A stretch of 64,000 nucleotides of DNA from Cetobacterium sp. 8H (GTDB lineage Bacteria; Fusobacteriota; Fusobacteriia; Fusobacteriales; Fusobacteriaceae), in NCBI RefSeq assembly GCF_014250675.1, contig NZ_JACHTG010000004.1, positions 248,001 through 312,000 of the forward strand, in the 5' to 3' direction. How positions within the stretch are numbered: position 1 is the stretch's first letter; each line of letters begins with the position of its first letter. Both the position numbers and the translations under genes were made by a program. The notes below the pieces were generated by a model that saw only the letters and a list, made by a program, of their open reading frames with translations, made no database searches and was not told the origin of the DNA. Shown one piece after another: positions 45,748-53,478 of this stretch.

Positions 45748-47619
45748 TTAAAAATTATATTTAAATCCTGCATAGTAATTTCTCTCTGCAGCTGGATAAT
45801 AACTATTTCCTTTTACTCCATATCCAACATATTCATAATATTTTTCATTAAATAGATTATTAATTCCACCGTTTATTACTAATCCATTTCCAAAATTATA
45901 GTTTAAAGATATTCCACTTAAAATATAATCATCAACTTTTTCACCTTTATTTTCCTCATCACTGTTAGCATACATTTTACCATAATATTCCCAAGAGTTA
46001 TTGAATGTCAATTTATCTGTCATTCTATAGTTCAAGTTTAATACCGCTTTAACTTTAGGCACTCCCGGAATCTCTTTCCCCTCTTTAAATTCTGTTTCCA
46101 TATATGTTAATGATTCAGAAATTGTCAGCTTATCAAAATAATGCTCTAAAGATATTTCAGCACCTTTTCTTTTAGTTGTCCCATCATAATTTCTATTTTT
46201 CTTGTCTCCTGAATCAGTTAATCCGTAGAAAATTTCATTCTCTGTTTCTATATAAAAAATTGACCCCGATGCATATGTATTTCCTATAAAATCTTTTATA
46301 CCTAATTCATAAGTTTCTGAAGTTTGTGATTTAAAATCATTGTTTGAATCCCAAAAAGCTAACTCATCTGTATTTGGAGTTCTAAATCCTTTAGTGTAAC
46401 TTAGATATGTTGATCCACTCTCAGAGTATAGATAACTTGCTGTTAATTCTAATGCATCCTCTTTAAATTTTTTATTTCCACCAATTTTACTATCTTTGTA
46501 TTCTACATTTTGTCTTCTATATCCTTGAGTTAATTTCAAATTATCTTTTTTGTAACTATTTATTAAGTATCCACCCAATGAGTTTTTATCTAATTTACTT
46601 CCTTTTCTTATTTCTGTTTCACCGTCGTAATAATCTGTTCCTAAAACTAGATAGCTTTCATCTGTATATTTATACTTCATCTGAGGTTTTACATAACCTA
46701 TCTTTGTTTTATAATCTCTAGTTTTTGAATAATAATTTTCATCTGTATATGTACCTAGCAGTTTGAACTCTAAGTCTGAATTTATATTATAAACATAATC
46801 TCCCGAAAAATTATTCTTTTCAGTTCTTCCATCAACTCTCCATACCGTTGAGTTAGATTGCTCTCTATCTTGATTTACTTCCTCTTTAGTTAAAGCTCCT
46901 GCAGATCTAAAATCTGTTTTTGAATAGTTATATTTTAAACCTAAATATCCTTTTTCTAAGTTGTATTTTGTTCTAAGACCAAAACTTTCTAAATTATCCT
47001 TTTGATAGTCTCTATAGGCATCTTTTTTTCTATCTAAATAATCAATTTCAACTAAAAGTTTTTCACCTATTTTAGTTCCATATCCTATCTCTTTTTTAAA
47101 CATTCCATAAGATCCTACTTCTAATCCTACATTTCCATAATTAGCCTTATTCAGTGGTGCTTTTGTTACTATATTTATAGTTCCACCTATTGCTCCATCA
47201 CCATATAAAACTGAACCTCCAGACGGAATCACCTCTATTCTTTCTATTGTATCCACTGGTATTTGGCTCGTCTTATATCCTGACATATCTATTGAATTTA
47301 ATGGTGCTCCATCCAGTAAAACAATTACATTTGATTTAGATGTCGCTCCTTGCCCTCTTATGTCAAACTGGGCATCTGCTCCACCCATATCTCTTACTGT
47401 AACGCTAGAAACTAACTTCAGTGCTTCAGCTACCGTTTGAGCTCCTCTTTGAACGATCTCTTCTCCTGTTAGAACTGTTATGTTTTTAGGAATATCCGCT
47501 ATTGTTGCCTCTGAATTCTCACTTGTTACAACACTTTCCTCTAATCTTATTACTTTTTCTTCTGCTGATGCAATAGTAGCTGCTAAAAATAGCCCCACCA
47601 TTAAAAATCTTTTGTTCAT
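45748..47619 (-). CDS. btuB: TonB-dependent outer-membrane receptor, BtuB-like
   Basis: Outer-membrane gated channel for corrinoids, 623 aa. Signal peptide MNKRFLMVGLFLAATIASA, then a plug domain (DIPKNITVLTGEEIVQRGAQ, LKLVSSVTVRDMGG, VIVLLDGAPLNS, IERIEVIPSGGSVLYGDGAIGG, quoted in pieces) and a long 22-strand-type barrel ending in aromatic residues (YYAGFKYNF). BtuB is the assignment because the gene sits directly under a cobalamin riboswitch; the barrel itself does not distinguish the ligand. The start is the ATG at 47619, 6 nt after GGGAGG; an upstream ATG lies in the Shine-Dalgarno. Confidence 0.88.
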   Translation of the reverse strand: MNKRFLMVGLFLAATIASAEEKVIRLEESVVTSENSEATIADIPKNITVLTGEEIVQRGAQTVAEALKLVSSVTVRDMGGADAQFDIRGQGATSKSNVIVLLDGAPLNSIDMSGYKTSQIPVDTIERIEVIPSGGSVLYGDGAIGGTINIVTKAPLNKANYGNVGLEVGSYGMFKKEIGYGTKIGEKLLVEIDYLDRKKDAYRDYQKDNLESFGLRTKYNLEKGYLGLKYNYSKTDFRSAGALTKEEVNQDREQSNSTVWRVDGRTEKNNFSGDYVYNINSDLEFKLLGTYTDENYYSKTRDYKTKIGYVKPQMKYKYTDESYLVLGTDYYDGETEIRKGSKLDKNSLGGYLINSYKKDNLKLTQGYRRQNVEYKDSKIGGNKKFKEDALELTASYLYSESGSTYLSYTKGFRTPNTDELAFWDSNNDFKSQTSETYELGIKDFIGNTYASGSIFYIETENEIFYGLTDSGDKKNRNYDGTTKRKGAEISLEHYFDKLTISESLTYMETEFKEGKEIPGVPKVKAVLNLNYRMTDKLTFNNSWEYYGKMYANSDEENKGEKVDDYILSGISLNYNFGNGLVINGGINNLFNEKYYEYVGYGVKGNSYYPAAERNYYAGFKYNF

Positions 47620-47654
47620 TAATCCTCCCATTTCTGTCTCTCGCAGTTTTGTTT

Positions 47655-47802
47655 TTATGGCAGGTATCCTGACTCAACTTCATCCTCTAATATCCCTTCC
47701 CAAGTTTCCTCAGTGGTTTTGATATTATCGTCCATTTTACAGTGGCGTGACCGTTTAAGATTTTCACTTAATTCCCTTTTTATTGAAATTTCCAAACCAT
47801 AA
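47655..47802 (-). ncRNA. Cobalamin riboswitch
   Basis: Minus-strand leader of btuB. It contains the B12 box AGTCAGGATACCTGCC (47659-47674) and the GGTCACGCCACTG segment (ending at 47740), preceded by AAGGGAATTAAGTGAAAATC, all in the order of the conserved adenosylcobalamin element. TTATGG (47797-47802) pairs with CCATAA (47655-47660) to close the P1 helix. The downstream 36 nt up to the btuB Shine-Dalgarno are short and lack a strong terminator, so control of translation start is more likely than transcription termination. Confidence 0.93.
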
Positions 47803-47808
47803 CGACTA

Positions 47809-47814
47809 ATTATA
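47809..47814 (-). promoter_or_regulatory. Likely -10 element of btuB
   Basis: TATAAT on the minus strand, 7 nt upstream of the riboswitch P1 helix; the -35 region (TTTTAA at 17 nt) is weak. Confidence 0.5.
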
Positions 47815-47877
47815 CTACAAAACATACTTTTTTAAAAGTTATATATAGCTAGTTAGTATATTTTATTTTAATTAATA

Positions 47878-47906
47878 TTGTTATTATGATTTTTATAAAG
47901 TATAAT
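47878..47906 (+). promoter_or_regulatory. ogt promoter
   Basis: TTGTTA (47878-47883), a 17-nt spacer and TATAAT (47901-47906), about 31 nt before the ogt ATG, which has AAGGAGATG as Shine-Dalgarno. Confidence 0.65.
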
Positions 47907-47937
47907 AAAATCATTCTTAAATCTAAAAGGAGATGTT

Positions 47938-48402
47938 ATGGGAAACTATTTTTATGTTTTTGAAACTAGGTTTGGTCTGTTAAAAATTGAAAGTAATGAT
48001 GAATATGTTACGGCTATTGAATTTAATAATCCAATATCAAATAATCAATATCAACTGAATGATACTATAAAATCTGCTTTTCTTGAATTGAATGAATTCT
48101 TTGAAGGCAAAAGAAAATCTTTCTCATTTCCTATAAAATTAAACGGTACAGAGTTTCAAAAAAGTGTATGGAATGAGCTTATGAAAATTCCTTATGGCGA
48201 AACTAGAACTTACAAAGAAATAGCTATAAGCATTGGAAATCCAAAAGCTTGTAGAGCTGTTGGCTTAGCAAATAATAAAAATCCACTTCCTATAGTTGTT
48301 CCTTGCCATAGAGTTATAGGTTCTAAAGGAGCTCTTACAGGCTACGCTTATGGTTTAAATATGAAAGAAACTCTTTTAAAATTAGAAAAAGGTATGAAAT
48401 AA
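47938..48402 (+). CDS. ogt: Methylated-DNA-protein-cysteine S-methyltransferase
   Basis: Suicide repair protein that takes the methyl group from O6-methylguanine onto its own cysteine. It is 154 aa. The active site IVVPCHRVIG carries C123, the helix-turn-helix region FQKSVWNELMKIPYGETRTYKEIA precedes it (quoted in part: WNELMKIPYGETRTYKEIA), and RAVGLANNKNPLP completes the family signature. It is monocistronic on the plus strand, divergent from btuB, and its stop codon lies in a bidirectional terminator. Confidence 0.95.
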   Translation: MGNYFYVFETRFGLLKIESNDEYVTAIEFNNPISNNQYQLNDTIKSAFLELNEFFEGKRKSFSFPIKLNGTEFQKSVWNELMKIPYGETRTYKEIAISIGNPKACRAVGLANNKNPLPIVVPCHRVIGSKGALTGYAYGLNMKETLLKLEKGMK

Positions 48403-48415
48403 ATCATACCTTTTT
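48386..48415. terminator. Bidirectional terminator between ogt and putP
   Basis: Twelve-bp stem (AAAAAGGTATGA arms at 48386-48397 and 48404-48415) with a 6-nt loop. It has a U-tract on both strands. The ogt stop codon is in the loop. Confidence 0.85.
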
Positions 48416-48419
48416 CTAA

Positions 48420-49853
48420 TTATGCTTCCATGAATTTTTTTACTAATATTTTATCCATCACATATGACGTTGTTAAATTTGCAATAAAGCCTGGTAACAA
48501 TTCATACATATATGCATCTAACCCTAATATTTTCCAGAATAAAAACACCAATGTCCCCACTACTATTCCTGATAAAATACTTTTTGCTTGAATATTTTTT
48601 ACATATAAAACCAATATTATTGCTGGACCAAATATTGTTCCAAAACCACCCCACGCATAGGCTACTAATGAAAGTATTTTTGAATTTTGATTTAAAGCAA
48701 ACAGAAGTGCTAAAAATGCTATTACTATAATACAAGCTCTTCCTACCCACATAATCTCTTTGTCGGTAGCATCCTTTTTTATATATCTATAAAAATCCTC
48801 TGTTAAAGTTGTTGATGAAACCAGAAGCTGAGAATCTATTGTTGACATAATTGCCGATAAAATAGCCGCTAACATAATCCCAACGATCCATGGATTGAAT
48901 AATCTTTTAATCATGAATATAAATATTTTTTCTGCATCTCCCCCTAGAGATGAAATATTGCTAAATATTGGGATTCCTAAAAGCCCTATTGAAATAGCTC
49001 CTATCAGAGAAATAATTACCCAAACCATAGCAATTCTTCTAGATTTTTTAAGCTCTTTCACATCTTTTATACTCATAAATCTAACTAAAATATGTGGTTG
49101 CCCAAAATATCCAAGTCCCCAAGCTAGAGATGATAAAATACTTAAAATTCCTATTTTTTCATTTCCTGATTTAAAGATACTCAATGAAATCTCCTTTAAC
49201 TCTATAGCATTTCTCACATTTTCAACACTTCCAATTTCTAAAAAAGCCATTACTGGAACCGCTATTATCGCTACAAACATTAATGCTCCTTGAAAAAAGT
49301 CTGTCCAACAAGAAGCTAAATAACCACCTAAAAAAGTATATACAACAATTGTTAGAGCGCCAATAATCACTGCAACTTTATATTCTATTCCTAAAATTGT
49401 TTCAAAAAGTTTTCCTGCTGCAACAAGACCTGAAGATGAATAAATTGTGAAGAAAAATAGTGTTCCAAAAGCTAAAAAGTTTCTAATTAGTCCACTTTTA
49501 TCATTTAATTTTTTTTCTAAAAATGTTGGTAATGTAAGTGCATCCTCAACCTCTGTCTCCACTCTCAATTTTGGAGCTATATATTTCCAATTTAAATACG
49601 TCCCTGTAGTTAAACCAATCACTACCCAAATCTGGCTAAACCCTGATAAATAGACAGCTCCAGGTAATCCCATCAATAGCCACCCACTCATGTCACTAGC
49701 TTGAGCTGAAAGTGCTGTAACCCAGCTTCCCACACCCCTTCCACCTATCAAATACTCTTCCGAATTAGTTGTTTTTCCATAAAAATAAACCCCTACACCT
49801 ATTAAAAATACCAAATAAGCTCCAAAAGTTATAAAAGTTTCTAATCCTATCAT
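48420..49853 (-). CDS. putP: Sodium/proline symporter
   Basis: Sodium:solute symporter family (SSS) protein of 477 aa with about 12-13 membrane helices. The N-terminal stretch SAQASDMSGWLLMGLPGAVY and GTYLNWKYIAPKLRVETE is characteristic of PutP, and GGYLASCWTDFFQG and AAILSAIMSTIDSQLLVSS are the SSS signature and Na-site regions. Proline as substrate is supported independently by proline codons in the leader peptide upstream. It starts at ATG 49853 after GGGAGGAG, just beyond a strong terminator in its leader. Confidence 0.9.
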   Translation of the reverse strand: MIGLETFITFGAYLVFLIGVGVYFYGKTTNSEEYLIGGRGVGSWVTALSAQASDMSGWLLMGLPGAVYLSGFSQIWVVIGLTTGTYLNWKYIAPKLRVETEVEDALTLPTFLEKKLNDKSGLIRNFLAFGTLFFFTIYSSSGLVAAGKLFETILGIEYKVAVIIGALTIVVYTFLGGYLASCWTDFFQGALMFVAIIAVPVMAFLEIGSVENVRNAIELKEISLSIFKSGNEKIGILSILSSLAWGLGYFGQPHILVRFMSIKDVKELKKSRRIAMVWVIISLIGAISIGLLGIPIFSNISSLGGDAEKIFIFMIKRLFNPWIVGIMLAAILSAIMSTIDSQLLVSSTTLTEDFYRYIKKDATDKEIMWVGRACIIVIAFLALLFALNQNSKILSLVAYAWGGFGTIFGPAIILVLYVKNIQAKSILSGIVVGTLVFLFWKILGLDAYMYELLPGFIANLTTSYVMDKILVKKFMEA

Positions 49854-49880
49854 TTTCGACTCCTCCCTTTTTTTATTAAA

Positions 49881-49920
49881 TAAAAAAGACCACCTAAGTA
49901 CAATTGTACCTAGGTGGTCT
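49881..49920 (-). terminator. Leader terminator upstream of putP
   Basis: Fifteen-bp stem with one G-U pair (arms 49887-49901 and 49906-49920, starting AGACCACCT), loop AAUU, followed on the minus strand by TTTTTTATTT. It lies 27 bp before the putP start, between its promoter and its coding region, as in attenuators. Confidence 0.88.
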
Positions 49921-49954
49921 CATTTAAAAGAATTCTATATAAAATTTCTTTCAA
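49910..49954 (-). CDS. Possible second leader ORF, 14 codons
   Basis: TTG start at 49954 with AAGGGAG 5 nt upstream; the predicted peptide is MKEILYRILLNETT. Its stop codon falls inside the 5' arm of the terminator, so a translating ribosome would block terminator formation. No homology is recognised and the start is a rare codon, so it may be chance. Confidence 0.3.
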   Translation of the reverse strand: MKEILYRILLNETT

Positions 49955-49965
49955 ATTATCTCCCT

Positions 49966-50009
49966 TAGATACAGATCCAAATTTGTAACACAAAATGGAT
50001 CTGTACCTA
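49966..50009 (-). other. Long leader hairpin upstream of putP
   Basis: Fourteen-bp stem with one G-U pair (UAGGUACAGAUCCA with UGGAUCUGUAUCUA) topped by a further UUUGU/ACAAA helix. The 3' arm has an alternative partner in the terminator 5' arm, so this hairpin and the antiterminator are mutually exclusive. Confidence 0.65.
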
Positions 50010-50039
50010 AACATTTACTAATGTTTAAAACACAAATCC

Positions 50040-50099
50040 CTATCTAGGGGGGATGGGTTGTCTATTTACATTATTTGAAATAACTTGATCTTTTTTCAT
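50040..50099 (-). CDS. Proline-containing leader peptide of putP
   Basis: A 19-codon ORF, MKKDQVISNNVNRQPIPPR, starting at an ATG 6 nt after AGGAG and about 22 nt downstream of a good promoter. Three of its last five residues are proline (codons CCC, CCC, CCT), placed right before the first of the leader's competing RNA stems and upstream of a proline symporter gene. Known amino-acid leader peptides (trp, his, and the proline codons of mgtL) work this way. Expression is not proven. Confidence 0.7.
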   Translation of the reverse strand: MKKDQVISNNVNRQPIPPR

Positions 50100-50128
50100 A
50101 GAACTCTCCTTTATTTTTTATTTCTGTT

Positions 50129-50157
50129 ATAATAACATACTAATGTTTCAAAGTCAA
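50129..50157 (-). promoter_or_regulatory. putP leader promoter
   Basis: The minus strand has TTGACT (50152-50157), a 17-nt spacer and TATTAT (50129-50134) preceded by TGT. It lies just after the flavodoxin stop codon. Confidence 0.75.
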
Positions 50158-50170
50158 TTTTAAATAATTT

Positions 50171-50674
50171 TTAATTGAATAGTGGTTTTACAACTTCTAT
50201 CCAAGCTTTTATTCTATCTGGTGTTTCATTGTCTTGATTGCTTTCATCTAAAGCTAATCCTACAAATTTATCATCAATTACAGATTCAGTCTCTTCATAC
50301 TTATATCCTTCAGTTGAAGTAAATCCTACTACTTTAGCTCCTCTTTCTGTCACTGCATCATATAACTTTCTCATAGCACCAACATATGATTCACCGAAAG
50401 CAAATTGGTTACCAACACCTACTATTCCAACTACTTTACCAGTAAAATCTAGTCCTTTAAATTCATCAAATACATTTTCCCAATCTTTTTGTAATTCTCC
50501 TACACCATAAGTTGGAGAAACTAGAATCAGATTTTCTAAATCTTTCATTTCAGATATACCTTCCGCTACATCGTATACTTGACTATCTTCTCCTCTTAAA
50601 TAAAACTCTATTTCATCAACGATTCCCGCTGTTATTCCTGACGTTGTTCCGTAAAATATTCCTATTTTTTTCAT
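50171..50674 (-). CDS. fldA: Flavodoxin
   Basis: FMN electron carrier, 167 aa, of the long-chain type. The phosphate-binding loop is IFYGTTSGITAGIVDEI (6-22). SPTYGVGELQKDW (about 53-65) and VGIVGVGNQFAFGESYVGAM (about 83-102) hold the isoalloxazine-binding loops. It probably accepts electrons from the NifJ-type pyruvate oxidoreductase in this window. It lies 2 bp downstream of tcdA and is followed by the putP leader promoter. Confidence 0.93.
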   Translation of the reverse strand: MKKIGIFYGTTSGITAGIVDEIEFYLRGEDSQVYDVAEGISEMKDLENLILVSPTYGVGELQKDWENVFDEFKGLDFTGKVVGIVGVGNQFAFGESYVGAMRKLYDAVTERGAKVVGFTSTEGYKYEETESVIDDKFVGLALDESNQDNETPDRIKAWIEVVKPLFN

Positions 50675-50676
50675 AA

Positions 50677-51402
50677 TTAATTTCCGCCTCCATTTTTTAA
50701 ATCACATATATCCTTAATAACTTCACTAGCTATTATTAGTCCTGCAACTGAAGGAACAAAAGATATACTTCCTACATTATTCTGTTTCTCTCTATTATTT
50801 TCTGATTTTTTTGGTTTAATAGGTAACTCTCTTGAATAAATAACTTTCAATTTATTTATTCTTCTTTTTTTCAACTCTTGTCTCATTACCTTAGCTAAAG
50901 GACAAACCGATGTTTTAGTTATATCCGCTATTTCTAGCATTGCAGGATTTATTTTATTTCCTGTTCCCATCGATGAAATTATTGGTATTTTTAACTCTTT
51001 GGCTATTGAAATTAAATCCAACTTAGCCGTGACTATATCTATTGCGTCCACTATATAATCATACTTTTTCTCTAAAGAGAAAAACATCTCTTTTTTATCT
51101 AGGAAAAATTTTTCCTTATATGCATTTATTTTTAAATTAGGATTTATTGATAAAGCTCTTTCTTTAATAACTTCAACTTTATCCTTTCCTATAGTGTTTT
51201 GAGTAGCAATTATTTGTCTATTCAAATTAGTTATATCTACAGTGTCAAAATCTACAACTGTCAACTCCCCAACTCCTGCTCTTACTAAAGCTTCTACTGC
51301 AAATCCGCCCACTCCACCTACTCCAAATACTATTACATGAGACTTCTTCAACTTTATTAAGTTTTCCTCTCCAATTAATAGTTCTGTTCTTTGAAAAATC
51401 AT
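50677..51402 (-). CDS. tcdA: tRNA threonylcarbamoyladenosine dehydratase TcdA (YgdL/CsdL-like)
   Basis: E1-like enzyme that uses ATP to cyclise t6A37 to ct6A in tRNA. It is 241 aa. The adenylation motif VFGVGGVGGFAVEALVRAG and VDFDTVDITNLNRQI are typical of the ThiF/MoeB fold, and SMGTGNKINPAMLEIADI with TSVCPLAKVMRQELKK fits TcdA rather than ThiF. It is upstream of the flavodoxin gene by 2 bp, with its own promoter. Confidence 0.88.
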   Translation of the reverse strand: MIFQRTELLIGEENLIKLKKSHVIVFGVGGVGGFAVEALVRAGVGELTVVDFDTVDITNLNRQIIATQNTIGKDKVEVIKERALSINPNLKINAYKEKFFLDKKEMFFSLEKKYDYIVDAIDIVTAKLDLISIAKELKIPIISSMGTGNKINPAMLEIADITKTSVCPLAKVMRQELKKRRINKLKVIYSRELPIKPKKSENNREKQNNVGSISFVPSVAGLIIASEVIKDICDLKNGGGN

Positions 51403-51441
51403 TATATCAACCTCATTATATTCTTTACTAACTACATAAAG

Positions 51442-51470
51442 ATTATATACTAATAAACTATAAATTACAA
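51442..51470 (-). promoter_or_regulatory. tcdA-fldA promoter
   Basis: The minus strand has TTGTAA (51465-51470), a 17-nt spacer and TATAAT (51442-51447), about 40 nt before tcdA. Confidence 0.65.
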
Positions 51471-51503
51471 GTTTTTTTAACTCTTTCTACCTCTTCTTTT
51501 AAT

Positions 51504-51539
51504 AAAAAAAGCAACTAGAATCTTTTAAATTCTAGTTGC
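51504..51539 (-). terminator. fbp terminator overlapping the coding end
   Basis: Eleven-bp stem (GCAACTAGAAT arms at 51511-51521 and 51529-51539), 7-nt loop, followed on the minus strand by a seven-T run. The fbp stop codon (51532-51534) is inside the first arm. Confidence 0.85.
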
Positions 51540-53478
51540 TTTTTATCATACCTTTTTTATAACATTCTAAAAGTTTTTTTAACTCTTTAACTTGGCTTTC
51601 TAACTCTTTGCCAATGTCTGTATCTCTAACTTTTAATTTGATCTCTCTATAATCAACTATTTCATTTGTTGATTTTATATCTAAGCATTTTTCAATAGTA
51701 TTCTTTAAGTTTTCAAATGGCTCATGACAAACCAATCTTTTTCCACGAGAGTTAAAAATCAGAGTGTATCCTGCGATTCCTGTTGTATCTTGATATGCTC
51801 TAGAGAATCCTCCATCTATTAAAAGAAGTTTCCCCTCTCCTTTTATTGGACTTTCACCTTTTTTTACCTTTACAGGTACATGACCATTAATTATATGTGC
51901 ATATCTATCTTTTATTCCAAATTCATTTAAAATTCTATTAGCTGCCTCTTTAGTATTTGAGAAATTATAATAGTAATCATATTTTTCCTCGTGAGTTTTT
52001 TTATCCTCTAAAAAATATCTCTCAAAGGTTTTCATTTTATCTTTTCCAAATAGAGAAGAATCTTTTCCACACCACAAATACCATATGAAATCTCTAGCTT
52101 GGATATTTTTATCATCGTAATATCCCTCTCTGCATAACTGATCACACTTTTCTAACAACCTTTTACCTGAATATTTTTTCCCAAAAATATCGACTTCTCT
52201 AAATCCACCTTTTTCATCTAATGGAATGCATCCATGAAATAATAAGTTTGAATTTCTTTTTAAATATACACTTCCTTTTTCTAAAAGAAACTTTATATGT
52301 TCTTGAAGCTTTTCACTGTTTCTAAAACTTCTCACGAGTCCATCTAAAATCTCTTTTTCTTTAAAAGTTAGTTCATATGGCTCTTCTTCTGATACTGTCG
52401 GAAAATAATTATCTAATAATGGATAATTTTCACCTTTTAACTCCACTCTATTATTTTTTAAGTCTAGTTTATTTAAAATTAATCTATCATCCATTTTAAA
52501 CGTTGGATTTCTTTTTATAATCTCTCCCTCTAATTTAAACTGTATTATAGATATCGTTTTATGCATTTTAGAAACAAGTTCTAAATCTTTTTCATCAATT
52601 TTATTTTTAAGTTTTGGTTTAAATCTTTTACACTCATCTTGTCCGTATAGTTCCATAGCTAACGTTGCCAAAGGTAAAAGGTTTATTCCATAACCATCTT
52701 CCAAAATTTCTTTATTAGAATATCTCAAGCATATTCTAATAGCATTTGCTATACAAGCCTTTTGTCCACATGCGGCTCCTACCCATAGAATGTCATGATT
52801 CCCCCACTGAATATCAACATTATGATACCCCATCAATCTATCCATTATTTTATGAGGGTAAGGACCCCTATCATATATATCTCCTACAATATGTAGATTA
52901 TCTATAACTAATCTCTGTATTAAGTTAGAAACGTTTATTATAAACTCTTTTCCTCTATTAATTTCAATTATTGTATTAATAATTCCTTCAACATAATCTT
53001 TTTTATTTTTCTCTTCTCCTCTTTCATATAAAAGCTCTTGAATAATGTATGAAAAATCCTTTGTCATAGCTTTTAAAACTTTAGATCTTGTATACTTAGA
53101 AGATACTAATTGTAAAACTTTTAAGATTCTGTTTATTGTTTTCTTATACCACAGCTCCATATTTTCTTCTAAAGTTTCAATTATTTCAATCTTTTCTTTA
53201 GGATAGTATATAACTGTTGCCAATTGATTCTTTTCTTTTTCGAGTAAACTCTCTCCAAAAATAATCTCAATTTTTTCCTTTATCACTCCTGAACAATTTT
53301 TTAAAACATGATTAAAAGCTTCATACTCCCCATGAATGTCACTAATAAAATGTTCAGTTCCTTTAGGTAGTGATAAAATTGCCTCTAAATTTATTATCTC
53401 TGTTGCAGTTTCACCTATGCTTGGAAAATTTTTAGAAAGAAGTTTTAAATATTTTAAATCTTCTTCTTTAATATTCAT
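51532..53478 (-). CDS. fbp: Fructose-1,6-bisphosphatase class III
   Basis: Gluconeogenic phosphatase of the Firmicutes-type class III, 648 aa. The metallophosphatase motifs are HFISDIHGEYEAFNHVL (about 41-57), HIVGDIYDRGPYPHKIMD and QWGNHDILW, and GHVPVKVKKGESPIKGEGK closes the active site. It abuts ppdK with no gap, so the two are co-transcribed. Both enzymes run in the gluconeogenic direction, which fits the CcpN-like regulator at the head of the operon. Confidence 0.94.
   Translation of the reverse strand: MNIKEEDLKYLKLLSKNFPSIGETATEIINLEAILSLPKGTEHFISDIHGEYEAFNHVLKNCSGVIKEKIEIIFGESLLEKEKNQLATVIYYPKEKIEIIETLEENMELWYKKTINRILKVLQLVSSKYTRSKVLKAMTKDFSYIIQELLYERGEEKNKKDYVEGIINTIIEINRGKEFIINVSNLIQRLVIDNLHIVGDIYDRGPYPHKIMDRLMGYHNVDIQWGNHDILWVGAACGQKACIANAIRICLRYSNKEILEDGYGINLLPLATLAMELYGQDECKRFKPKLKNKIDEKDLELVSKMHKTISIIQFKLEGEIIKRNPTFKMDDRLILNKLDLKNNRVELKGENYPLLDNYFPTVSEEEPYELTFKEKEILDGLVRSFRNSEKLQEHIKFLLEKGSVYLKRNSNLLFHGCIPLDEKGGFREVDIFGKKYSGKRLLEKCDQLCREGYYDDKNIQARDFIWYLWCGKDSSLFGKDKMKTFERYFLEDKKTHEEKYDYYYNFSNTKEAANRILNEFGIKDRYAHIINGHVPVKVKKGESPIKGEGKLLLIDGGFSRAYQDTTGIAGYTLIFNSRGKRLVCHEPFENLKNTIEKCLDIKSTNEIVDYREIKLKVRDTDIGKELESQVKELKKLLECYKKGMIKSN

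Larger units (their letters stand above)
47632..47937. other. Divergent intergenic region btuB-ogt
   Basis: A 306-bp stretch without protein genes. It holds the btuB leader with the cobalamin riboswitch and -10 element on the minus strand, and the ogt promoter on the plus strand (47878-47906). The remaining 60 bp or so between the two promoters are AT-rich with nothing recognised. Confidence 0.8.
49854..50170 (-). promoter_or_regulatory. putP leader: probable proline-responsive attenuator
   Basis: A 317-bp stretch between the flavodoxin stop and putP. On the minus strand in order it holds: promoter (50129-50157), 19-codon leader ORF (50040-50099), segment 1 (50030-50039), small stem (50009-50026), long hairpin (49966-50009), a second short ORF (49910-49954), a 15-bp terminator (49881-49920) and the putP ribosome-binding site. 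Segment 1 GGATTTGTGT can pair with GTACAGATCC (49997-50006). UGUAUCUA (49966-49973) can pair either with UAGGUACA in the hairpin 5' arm or with the identical UAGGUACA in the terminator 5' arm (49905-49912). This arrangement is what a leader-peptide attenuator needs. Folding was done by eye. Confidence 0.7.

Noticed and set aside
48502-48750. 82-aa minus-strand frame inside putP
   Set aside because: Out-of-frame reading within the 3' end of putP; Ser/Phe/Ile-rich, with no family features or start signals.
49881-50170. T-box riboswitch upstream of putP
   Set aside because: The leader has stems and a terminator, but the T-box antiterminator sequence (AGGGUGGNACCGCG-type) is absent; AGGTGGTC occurs only as the terminator 3' arm. 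The Pro-coding ORF explains the region better.
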